64,000 bases of DNA, taken from positions 30,946 through 94,945 of the forward strand of contig VTPC01000895.1 in the NCBI GenBank assembly GCA_011009095.1, read 5' to 3'. This document shows positions 48,316 through 58,440 of the stretch, in pieces. The first letter of the stretch is position 1, and each line of letters starts with the position of its first letter. The stretch is from Ignelater luminosus (taxonomy: Eukaryota > Arthropoda > Insecta > Coleoptera > Elateridae). A program made the translations under genes and the position numbers. The notes below the pieces were generated by a model that saw nothing but the letters and a program-made list of their open reading frames with translations, did not search any database and had not been told where the DNA came from.

Positions 48316-49604
48316 CGAGGGTTGCTATTTATATTTCTGGCCTAACAATGAAAAAACAAGTATTTATAATCGAAACTAGTTTTATTGTTTTTCAAAATAT
48401 TCTCCATTAAGATTGATACACTTTTCCATGCGTTTGAACCAATTTTCGAAGCACTTTTTCCACTCTGAGGCAGCTCCAAAATATGCGTTTTGAAACAAAA
48501 AACGGCTTCTTCTGGTGTTGAAAATCGTTGACCACGCAGTTTGTTTTTGATGTACGGGAATAGAAAGAAGTCATTGGGTGCCAAATCAGGGCTGTATGGT
48601 GGATGGCCCATCAACTCGACCTTCTGGCTGGTTAAATATTCAATTGTTTGAGCAGCGGTGTGAGAGCTTGCATTGTCATGATGAAGAATGATTCGCCTCT
48701 TCTTTGAAGTTTTCCAAATTTCTCCAATGACTTCTGGCAAACAAATGGTTGTGTACCATTCAGAGTTGACCGTCTTACGTTGCTCTAACGCCACTGTTGC
48801 CACATGACCAGTAATGCCAAAGAAACAGGCAACCATTTGCTTCGATGTGCTTCTTCCGCGAACAACTTTTGTTGGATTTGGCTCGTCTTGAAAGACCCAC
48901 ACAGTTGATTGCTGTTTTGTTTCGGGGTCATATGCGTAGATGCATGATTCGTCACCTGTGCAGATGTTATACACAGCCTTTGATGCACCTTTCGCAAATT
49001 TTTTCAACATTTCAATGCACCAGTCGACGCGAGCCTTCTTTTGAGCATTGGTCAGGTTATGCGGGTTCCAACGAGAACAAATTTTTTTTACGGCCAAATG
49101 ATCATGTAATATCTTGTTGATGCTAGTCATACTAATGCCCAAAGATGCCTCAATCTCACGGTATGTCACATGACGATCTTGTTTAATCAGTTCACGCACA
49201 GCATCGATGTTTTCAGGCACAACGACAGATTTTGGACGGCCTTCACGGATTTCGTCCTGGAGTGAACATCGGCCACGTTTGAATTCATTATACCAGTTTT
49301 TTACAGTGCTGTTGGATGGAGCTTTATCGCTATATAATGTATTAAGTTCATTGATGCACTCTTGTCGTGATAATCCACGTCGAAAGTTATGAAAAATAAC
49401 TGCACGAAAGTGTACACGGGTCAATTCCATTTTTTACTAGGAATGCACTTTTCAATTAACTGCAAACAACACTAATCGCACTCAAATGACAAAATGTTGT
49501 GGTTGAGGTTATGTTCAACAATGTAAAGTTTACACCGGAAATGTCAGCTGACGCCTGGAAACAGTCAGTGTTGCCAAGGCCAGAAATACAAATAGCAACC
49601 CTCG
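48316..49604 (-). mobile_element. full-length mariner element, nearly intact
   Basis: A 1289-bp element with 27-bp TIRs: left CGAGGGTTGCTATTTATATT, continuing TCTGGCC; right, read inward, CGAGGGTTGCTATTTGTATT, continuing TCTGGCC (one mismatch in 27). TA at 48314-48315 and 49605-49606. Full size for a mariner. The near-identity of its ends suggests it is the youngest insertion in the window. Confidence 0.97.
48342..49430 (-). pseudogene. mariner transposase (DD34D), late 1-nt frameshift
   Basis: A continuous 362-codon frame from ATG 49430 (MELTRVHFRAVIFHNFRRGL). First HTH to ~55; linker REGRPKSV; second HTH YREIEASLGISMTSINKILH (~95-115); CSRWNPHNLTNAQKKARVDW; TGDESCIYAYD (first Asp; the usual Trp after DES is Cys); QQSTVWVFQDEPNPTKV; LHHDNASSHT (second Asp); HPPYSPDLAPNDFFLFP (third Asp, 34 residues on). 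At about 48467, after ILELPQS, one base is missing. The other frame then reads EWKKCFENWFKRMEKCIN and on to FEKQ-TAA, the proper C-terminus. So the last ~30 residues are replaced by an unrelated tail. The catalytic triad is complete. Activity is doubtful but the lesion is minimal. Confidence 0.92.
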
Positions 49605-49606
49605 TA

Positions 49607-51456
49607 TACAAACATTTGATAACATTCGCCTCCAGTGACTCGAGATGAATTTTTTTCCTGAAACGGAGAGGCCGATTTATACGTCTGTATGTCTCAAGTC
49701 GATTCATATGCCCAATTGAAAAGGTCGTTTGAAAATTAAATAAAAATTCTGACAAATATTTGATCGACAGAGACGGGCATATTCAAAGTTTTTCAACTCT
49801 GGCTCTTCATTAATTATTTACTATTGCATATGACTCAAGATTATTTATATTAAAACTGATACTGACAGAAGGTAAGACCTTTTAAAAACAGACACCTCTA
49901 GGTATTTTTATAAAACTGCACCATCATCATAGAATTTCAAAACCAAAATGTATACGAAACATACGAATTTAAAAGAACAAAAATAATATTCAGATCTATT
50001 CTTTTATTTTATGCGCTTTCATTATTACGACTGTACGATTTTTTGCATCTCTTTGTGATAGGTGTATGAATTCCGTTCGTTCGTTCATTAAATAATAAAT
50101 GCCTTACAGTTTGCAAAATGCTTTGACATCTAGAATGTAGAAAATAAAACTGTTACCTGTAAAATTATTTTTGTCGTACGAGATGTTTCTAATATAAAAC
50201 AAAGAGATAAAATTAATTTTAGTGTTACATAATGTCGTTCGCAACTAATTGAAGGATGATGAAATTAAAGTGTTATCTCTAAAAGCAACAAATCAAACAA
50301 TTTATTTAAAAAAAATCTTAAATACACTAATTTGATAAACGATAATCAACAATTACACATGTCATTTCTGCAATCTACAAGTATTTAGATAAACAAAAAA
50401 CCACAACTTCCACACTTGTTTTAAAAATAATGAATGAAATTAAAACAAATTATCTTTCACCATAAAAACACGAATAGTTTCAGGATAAGATCACCCTTAT
50501 CTGAATATGTGGTTATTTCTAGAATTTAAATAATTTAAAATTCCTTTTATATGCAGCAGCATGTATAAAACTGGCCACATTCCACAATTAATTTTATTTT
50601 AATTATGATAATTAGTTAGATGTTTAGAGAAACAATTCAAACACGATAATAATGCAAGGATAAATTGATTGAATATGATAATTTTGGAATTTTAAATGTT
50701 CAAGTAATAAAAGTAGATTTTACGTCTCAAGTTGTCAAACCCACGAGCTTCTTATAACGTGTATAAACGTAAAAGACTAAAAGTTTAAATATCCACAGGA
50801 AATGAGGTCGTATAATTGCAGTCGTTTATTAGAAAGTACGTGGGCGTTGCATTTATAAACGTAAAAGAACGATAATTAGGTAGGTATTGGATTAGAAATG
50901 TTTATTTATCTGCAGGTGAAACGGATATGAATAAATTGAAAAGAAATAGCAAACTAATTTCTGTTACCATTAATACAATTTCGAATTACCTACTAATTTA
51001 AACGATCGTCTTTTAAAAACAAAAAAGACGAATTTATTGTTAACAAGTTTGCAAACACGCGTCATGTTTGTAAAACATGGCCAGAATCGTGGTTTCGGAG
51101 CTTGTAAACGAATATAATGTTTGGAAGATAGATTTACAAACATGTTTACTTGTTTGTTGTATAAATTTAAATGTGTAATAAACAAACAACAAAAAAATTA
51201 AAATTTAATTTTTATAGAAATAGAAACAAGATTTATAAATATGTACCGATTTGTGTTGACTTATTGAAATAACAAACCAGCAATGCTCACATGAATTGTT
51301 TCTATATACATAAAACAAACATGAATTTGAAAAATACATTTCAAGATTTATGTGCTATGCGCGAATGAGCCTATGGAATGCTTTAACCTTGTTTTCCTAT
51401 TTTCTATTTCGAACAACAAAGTATTAAATATTTTTATTTAACATTCGAGTATTAAA
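49607..51456. other. AT-rich intergenic stretch, nothing recognised
   Basis: No coding or repeat structure supported; small frames at 49456-49755 and 50970-51185 (minus) look random. Confidence 0.5.
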
Positions 51457-51780
51457 AACCCGATCAATTTAAAAATAATTCAACAAATTGGAAACGGGAC
51501 TACCAACATTCTTCGAGTATCTCACTCGTAGCTGTTATCCGGTTAGACGATTCTCGGGAGGGAGGTGCGGAAAGACCCTCTCCTTACCTCTCACCGCCCA
51601 AACACACTTTAAAGAGGCTAAGATTGAAATGGCCGACCGACTTTGTGTTGCTATTCTCCATGTGTGCAACATTATATTTTATCCTGGACAAATTCTATAA
51701 AGATGCCGTGTTAAAAGCTTTTACATTTTATGTGTATGTACATGTTAATGCTCATATTAATGTTGTGTATATTTATTTGT
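51457..51780 (+). other. possible exon with one membrane segment
   Basis: In a GC-richer island one plus-strand frame is open for ~108 codons without an initial ATG. It reads ...SISLVAVIRLDDSREGGAER, PSPYLSPPKHTLKRLRLKW, PTDFVLLFSMCATLYFILDK and FYKDAVLKAF before drifting into AT-rich sequence and a stop near 51780. A basic stretch (KRLRLKW), then ~15 hydrophobic residues and a charged stem would suit the signal anchor of a type II membrane protein, such as a Golgi enzyme. A pyrimidine-rich run ending TTTAAAG (51609-51615) could be an acceptor; GTGTTA or GTACAT could be a donor. No family recognised; may be chance. Confidence 0.25.
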
Positions 51781-52850
51781 AAAAAAAAAGAAACAAAAAG
51801 CTTCCTACTATACATCTACGATGAGCAACAAGCAATATTTCGACACCTACTCCATGAAAAATTATTGTGAAGGCGTTTTAAGTTGAGAGAAGTTATAACG
51901 CACCTATTTATTTATAACTTGGATGATTGTCTGCTCGATGTTATAACATTTTTAAAAAATATTTTCTAGAAATTTCAAAAAATGCATTTCGTTTGGACCC
52001 AAGTGAAAAAGTATTATTTATGGCAAGGAAATAAATACATAAACAAATCGTGACTTTTACATTTAATCAACAAACAAGATTTACATTGTAATTGAAAATA
52101 AAACAAGATCTGATAAAATCCTCACCTTTGTTTCGTATTTCTAAAGAAAATTTACATTTCAATTATTTATTTAGGTGCAAACAACCGCTTGGTGGCGCTC
52201 TGTTTTTTAGAAAAGATTCTAGAACTTTTCGATTTAGAAAATGATGTTACAATGCATACTCATAAAAATACTAACAGGTATATGGTGCCTTCAAGTACCT
52301 ACTTTTATGACACACAGCTAAAAATTTATTTTTTGTCAGTGTGAACAGGCTGCATCTGTGTTATCGTTCGTAACATAACTTCAAGCATTTTGAGCGGCAA
52401 ATCCACTCTTCTTTTGTAGGTGCATCAGTTTTATCTGTTTTCAGTCTTTGATATCTCTTTCACAGTGGTAAAAACTTTTGAAATCTTCTTGTTCACATAC
52501 CCTAGCTCTCTCTGTCTATACAAAACTGTTGTCTTAATTTAGGAGACTGAAGTTCTCTTTTTGCCATATCCCAAGGGCTCTTTCTATGTGCAATATCTCT
52601 AATGGAAGTCTTTTCCTGACCGCTACATTTCATGCAGATTTTTTTTGCTTTTGATTTTGCTTGTTATAATCTTGTTATTATCAGTATTATCAATAAATCT
52701 GTGTCAATTTGGATCATAGATGTACCAATATATTTTTGTTCGGAATACACTAGTTACGCTACTGATTGTTGCGGTCTTCATAAAAGCATGCTCTGTGTTA
52801 TTCACTTGCATTATTAATCTTCCATTTTTCTGTTTGAGTAACATTTGGAC
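51781..52850. other. AT-rich intergenic stretch, nothing recognised
   Basis: No supported feature. The last eight bases (52843-52850, ATTTGGAC) are the target duplication of the next element. Confidence 0.5.
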
Positions 52851-54743
52851 CAGTCGTTCTTAACCTTTTAATGCTCAGGGACCATTTGACTAAATTTTTG
52901 TCTTGCCATGGACCACCAACTGTTTGACGGCGATATAAATTATTATAAGGCTGTTCTATAAATAAAACATGTATAAAATTATTCGAAACCAAACCGAAAT
53001 TCTACATTAATTATATTATTTTACTGCGACTTTTGTGACTGCAAACTGCTTACCAACTGCTGAATCCTTGGTTCAGTGCTACTCAAAGCCAAACACATGT
53101 CAGCACTGGCATTCAAACGATTTCGATGCTTATCTTTAATTATCAAAAGCGCCGAGAATTCCTGCTCTCTTAAGTATGTGGTTGAAAATAAAGGTAACGT
53201 AAAGCAATTTCTCAAATGTTAGGAAAAGAAAATGCTTTTTGGCTCCAAAAATCTTCAAGTTTAATCCTGTCTCGAATGCATCTTTGCAGTTACTATCATG
53301 TTGCATCTCAATTAACTCATCTTGAATTTCATCAGGCACCTCAAAAATGTTGACAGTGAAAGAATTACGGATCAGTTTCCGAATACCTTCGTCCTTCTTT
53401 TGTATTTGTCCTTTAATTTCAGCACACTGTCCGTCAATAATTGGATTCAGCGTATCAAACGCAGAAAAGTTCTCTCTTTCGACTTTGCTGATCCATAGGT
53501 CGATTTTAGCTATAGGCGCACTGATTTTATCTTCAAATGCAAATATGTTGCTCGTGCCTTCCAACTTCATATTTCCTGACCATTGCAGCTGAAGGTTCAA
53601 TTTATTTAGTTGTGCGAAAAAATCCACTAAATGAGCAAAATGTAATTGAAATTTGAACCGACAGAACTGATCCAGCAACTCTTTGTTTTCCTTATTAGTT
53701 AAGAATAATTTTACTTCCTCTCTCAGTTCGTACAACTTCGACAGCATATTTCCTTTGGAAAGCCAAAGCACTTCGGTGTGAATAAGCAGCGTTTCGTGTT
53801 CAGAGTTCATTCATATCAGAACATAATTTTTTTGAAGAGACGAGTATTAAGTGCGCTCTTTTTAATAAAATTGACTACTTTTATAGCTGTTTTCATCGTA
53901 ATAGCAAAGCATTTCGGGAGCGTTTTGGCAGCCAATGCTTGACGATGAATAACACAGTGCGTCGTTATTGCAAATGGATTATTTTTTTAATCAAAGCTGT
54001 AAGACCAGAGCGGGAACCAAGCATTGCAGGAGCATCGTCCATACAAAACTCAGCAAGCTTTTGCCACATAAGTCCATGTTTCTCGAAATATTGACTTATT
54101 ACATTCATAACGTCTGCACCTTGCGACGTCGTTTTTAGTTCTTGAGAAAACAGTAACTCCTCTTGAAACGTTTTATTGTCATTCAAAAATCGAATAAATA
54201 CAAGTAGTTGACGACAGTAGATTCATCACATCGGAGGGCAAAATAAGGACTACATTTTATCTTGTAAATAATTTGTTCTTCAATGTAATTTGACATTTTT
54301 TGAATACGCGACTTCACTGTGTCGTTTGATAGTGGAATTTCACGAATTTTCTTTTGAGCTTCCTGCTCTAAAAGCTCTTCTGCAGTTTTAAGCATACAAG
54401 GCTTTATTAGAAATTCGCCGATTGTGTGTGCTTTTTTGGATTTGGCGATCAATTTTGAAATTTCAAACGATGCAGCCACTGTTTTTCAGCTACTGCATAA
54501 CATGTGAAACCAAGTTTCATTTTTTTTTAGATTTATTACTTTGTCCTCAAAGAATTCTTGCGGACGGTCACAATAATTCGGATGTACCGAGCAAGACACT
54601 CGCTGCAGACTAGCTCCATCCGCTACCGGTTTTTTAACTTTGACGCGTCGTCGACTCGTCATTTATTCAATAATTTTAATAATTGTATGATGACTTCACG
54701 GACCACTTCGGGGCTCTCAGGGACCACCGGTTAAGAATCACTG
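52851..54743 (-). mobile_element. hAT transposon with Charlie-like ends
   Basis: A 1893-bp element. TIRs CAGTCGTTCTTAACC (left) and CAGTGATTCTTAACC (right, read inward), 13 of 15 alike and close to the CAGTGGTTCTCAACC end of vertebrate Charlie-type hATs. Target duplication ATTTGGAC / ATTTGGAA (52843-52850, 54744-54751). GGACCACC words recur just inside both ends. It carries a broken transposase. Confidence 0.93.
53021..54665 (-). pseudogene. hAT transposase pseudogene (ZBED5 / SCAND3 type)
   Basis: Reads right to left. Start MTSRRRVKVKKPVADG (~54660), then SCSVHPNYCDRPQEFFEDKV; WFHMLC (~54500), a stop, then AASFEISKLIAKSKKAHTIG and EFLIKPCM (54479-54380). First acidic residue in ALRCDESTV (~54225); second in FCMDDAPAMLGSRSGLTAL (~54030); HTEVLWLSKGNMLSKLYELR (~53780-53715, the 'HTEVRWLSKG' signature). 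Helical insertion domain to ~53250. The C-terminal dimerisation part is in another frame: LREQEFSALLIIKDKHRNRL and LALSSTEPRI (53175-53045), with the third acidic residue in REQEF. Breaks: stop at ~54485, shift near 54185, a gap 53815-53965, shift near 53200. This group gave rise to domesticated ZBED5/FAM200-type genes in vertebrates; this copy is dead. Confidence 0.9.
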
Positions 54744-54751
54744 ATTTGGAA

Positions 54752-55723
54752 GGACCAAAAAACTTAAGTCTATATGCTGCCCGTGTTACAGTTACAATAG
54801 AGATTCTTTGTTCCCTACATAATTTAACAGTCTCGGGTGATTCGTAGCTTGAATACTCATCAAGAATTTATAAAATAAGAATATTTGCTCTTTAGGATGA
54901 ATAATTTAATAAAATGCTCAATAGCTTTGATTACTTCCTATCCAGTGGTCGAAGTGAGGCGGTATACGGTGGTATGGCTTGCCGGTACTTTATATATTTT
55001 TTTTTGAACATACCTAAACTTATTTCTATCGAAATACCATACCGGTATGCGTTTGTAGCGACTCAAACGATGACTCTCTAACTTATTTTTGTCTCATTCT
55101 TTTGTTCTATATTGGAATTTTCCATGATATATGCGGTTCTTTATCGGTTTTCGTTTTTACTTCTGCCATTCTGGTTTTGCCGTTTTCGAAAGTCAATGAT
55201 GTGTTGAATGCAGTTGAAAGCATCGATCACTTCAAAAATATCTTTCGTCAAATTGTATGGTTTGTGTAGTGCCAATGTACAGCAAATTTAGCCATTCAAC
55301 TGTACTCTATAGGACGTACATTTAACATGCGCTGGGTTTCCTCAAGTTTAAGATACGTTAAAGCTGTACGTAACAACTTACTATACAGCTCTGTATATCA
55401 GCATTTTGACAATGCTTCTACAGATGTTTCAAGGCAGAGTAGAGAGAGATGCTCCTTTTTCGGATTGAGAGAAAGATTAACCGAAATAAATAGGATTTGT
55501 CCATAATTTAGGCCTGTTGTATGATGCTCTTTCTGAACTCTCGTATTTATAATTAGAATTACCAAAACGAAAAAAATCTCCCCATCTCTAGCTAGTGCTC
55601 GCCAACCTCCTAGTTTGACGTCTGACTATCAAGTCATATAGAACCATCTTTAGTGGTTGTTTTTATTTTTTTTCTGTTTAATTGATAGAAAATTTGTTTA
55701 CTGACGTATTAAATTTATTATTT
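54752..55723. other. AT-rich intergenic stretch, nothing recognised
   Basis: Contains short repeated GGTATGGC/ATACCGGTATG words at 54960-55050; no gene supported. Confidence 0.45.
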
Positions 55724-55891
55724 TGTGTATGTAACCTTCTCCGAAGAAATCCGCCTTATGACCAAAGTTTTAGGGATTTAGTTTTTATCTCGAATATCTG
55801 CTGACCATCTATTTTACACCAAAAGTTGATCCGAGCTCGCTATTTGATTTTCGTCATAAGGCCGGTTTCTTCGGAGAAGGTCACATACACA
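55724..55891. mobile_element. 168-bp fold-back MITE-like element
   Basis: Terminal inverted repeats of 39 bp (55724-55762 and 55853-55891), about 35 of 39 matching: TGTGTATGTAACCTTCTCCG and on to CTTATGAC on the left, mirrored on the right. Interior 90 bp non-coding. No certain target duplication beyond the TGTGTATGT/ACATACACA ends. Confidence 0.75.
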
Positions 55892-57799
55892 TATTACGTC
55901 CCCATTGCGTGGTGCTGATCACCCCCAGGGAAGTTCCACAAAATCATATACAGGGGGGAGGCAAGAAAGTTCCACAAAATAATCATATAGAGAGGGGTCC
56001 TCCAAGGACCCACAAACTGTGGGTAGGTTGCGTAGAGTCCACAAAGAGGTTAATATGGCACTTAGTCCATATCCGTAAAAAATATTTGCCACTTCGACTA
56101 CTGTCCCTATCCATCCAGCGAGTGCTATTAGGGCATCCAAGAGTTTCAGTTAAATTGATCTTTACTCTTTTGTCAACGACACAATGACTCGAATGCAATA
56201 ACACTTTTGTTGCTATGGCCCAATTAACTAGTCAAAATTGTTTTTGGCACAAACTGCTCCAAGCGGAGATACAAGTATAAGATTTCCTTTTTAAGAATAG
56301 CCTATTTAGCATGTGTATAATCGCATATTAAGTGTTTTATTATCGAAACGGCCCGCTATCGGTTCTCAAACTATTACGGTTACCTTGTTAGCTGTAATCT
56401 GAAATACGCCAGATTGACAGCTTATTTAAAATTAATGTTACAACAAAGTGCCTTATTACAAATACAAAGAGCGTTTTTGTTGACACAAAAACTTTTTAAA
56501 TCAAAATGTGAATTATCAAAACCAGATTTTTCCTCATGTGCTTCAAAACCAGACAGAGAATTCCCCTCGCACTCAAGCAAAATGTTGCCCCTGTTATTGC
56601 AGTCCAAGTACAGTGAACAACCTGCACACCTACACGCAGCGGGCCTATTTTTCTATTGATCAAGAACACCAAGTATAACGTCTAAACGTAGGTCACTTCT
56701 TTCTTCAACGGTTACTATATTACATCTTGTGACATCAGTTATGACGTTTTAGTACTGATCCTGATTATGTTTAAATCAGGTATATTTGCAAGCGCAAGGT
56801 TGTGAGCAACGAAAGAGGCCAAAATAATTGCTATTTGTTCTCTTTCATCCGACGTAGCAACCACCTATTATTTCTTTTAAGAAGCTGGAACAACAAACAA
56901 CCAGCTTCTTGAAGATTAAATATCCTGCCAGATATAAACCCGTATTTACGTAGTACATTGCCTTAGAATGTCCAAACGTCGAGCAACCTTCGTTCTTGGA
57001 AACCATGAAATATGACCACACTAGTTTAACTCTGGTGTACGAAGTGATAAGCCGCCGACTCTAGATAAAAAGGTTTTAGCTGATTTTCTATTCTTGCCAA
57101 AACTATAAATAATTTTCCTGAACTCTTTTAGGTTTATACTGGATATTACGAGCTGCCTAATTCTTGTTCGTGGTTGGGATTAAAAGTTAGTGTGAACTGT
57201 ACATATAATGAATAGACAGACTATTTCCTTCCTTCGTTTGTAGTTTGATACCATCCGTATCCACCCTTACCTTTTGGACTTAAATAAAAATACACAGATT
57301 ATAAGTATAGGTATCTCTATATTTTACAACAGCAACTTGTTGACCAATTCGGCCTGTAAGCCTCTACTACAGTTTTAAGACTTACTGCAAACAGAAGGAT
57401 TTAAAAACGTAGGAAATTACAGTCTACGAGTCTATAAGGCGCGTTTTAAGTTAAGTTTAATTCTGAAATCAACTTTATAAGTTAACTACAAAGATAAATT
57501 TGGGTCCGTTTGAAAAATATTCAAAGACTTCCTTGAGGTAGCTTTTGTTAGTCTTTCATTGCATTACAAATCGATTCTCGAATATAAGCAACTCACAATC
57601 AGTTGGGAAAGGCGTCTTGGAATGTTTTTCTTTTACGTAAAAACAGACAAAAGTTACGTGTGGGAAACGTCACCTTCCTTCGTAGCGCTGTACCTCCCTC
57701 CTCAAAGTGGGACCTGACAATATTTCAGTTTTCAATTGGATGCTGCCGGATGAATTTTTTGTTTATCCTTTGAAACCAGGCGTTTAAGTAGCTCGAATC
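55892..57799. other. intergenic stretch with a hairpin, nothing else recognised
   Basis: Small frames at 55909-56187 and 56414-56659 (plus) lack motifs. A 10-bp perfect hairpin lies at 56879-56910 (AAGAAGCTGG / CCAGCTTCTT, 12-nt loop). Confidence 0.45.
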
Positions 57800-58440
57800 A
57801 AAAACTCCTTTAACTTGGACCCGCCTTGGTAAACTTTTAGTTTTAAATGCTCACAAAATCTTTCTTCGGGACATTTCATATTTTATGCCGAGTTTTTCTT
57901 AGGAGTTCGATCGTTGCCCGTGCATAATGACACGACAATTTTGACAAACTTTTTTCTAATGCATTCTTTACTGTACACTTCGGTATTAAGTGCACAATTT
58001 GCCGGCACAAAATGCGATGCAGAATGTCCTCGTTTCGATATTGTAATCCACATGCGAACTTTCTTATCTTCTTAAACGTACGTTCTCATCGACCCTTCAG
58101 TGTATTTGCTCGATAGAGGAAAATACGATTCGTCATCATAAACTATATTTTTTCTGAAGTTAATTGGAACAACACCATCTGCCAGTTTTTTTAAGTCGTT
58201 CCATTTGCCGTTCAGTTTGGTCAGGTATCGATTTCGGAGCTTGTCGTTTTTTTGTCAACTTTATATTGTTTCTCTTATTTAATATTTTAAAGACGTATCC
58301 AAGTCCAAATTTAAATGCTAACTGTCGCTGTTCCTTCCCATCCTTCGGCTAACTTTTTAAATTTTCCTATCTTCTCTTTCGTTATCTTGGTGGTCTTTCT
58401 TCCTCTACCCTTTTTTGCTTTAGACCGAATTACCCTTTCT
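57800..58440 (-). pseudogene. decayed Tc1/mariner-like transposase
   Basis: No long open frame, but stitched minus-strand pieces follow one insect transposase family in order: RQLAFKFGLGYVFKILNK (HTH, ~58325-58270), KRQAPKSIPDQTERQMERL (~58245-58195), NIVYDDESYFPLSSKY (first Asp, ~58145-58105), MWITISKRGHSASHFVPANC (~58055-57995), NTEVYSKECIRKKF (~57990-57945), CHYARATIELLRK with LGIKY after one extra base (~57930-57880), EHLKLKVYQGG (~57850-57815, the 'FW..LKRKVY.GG' tail). The Asp that normally precedes the ASCHYA block is lost, and frameshifts occur at least four times. Terminal repeats not found. Confidence 0.65.

Noticed and set aside
56879-56910. 10-bp hairpin with 12-nt loop
   Set aside because: Too short for a microRNA precursor and not followed by a U-tract or gene; probably chance.
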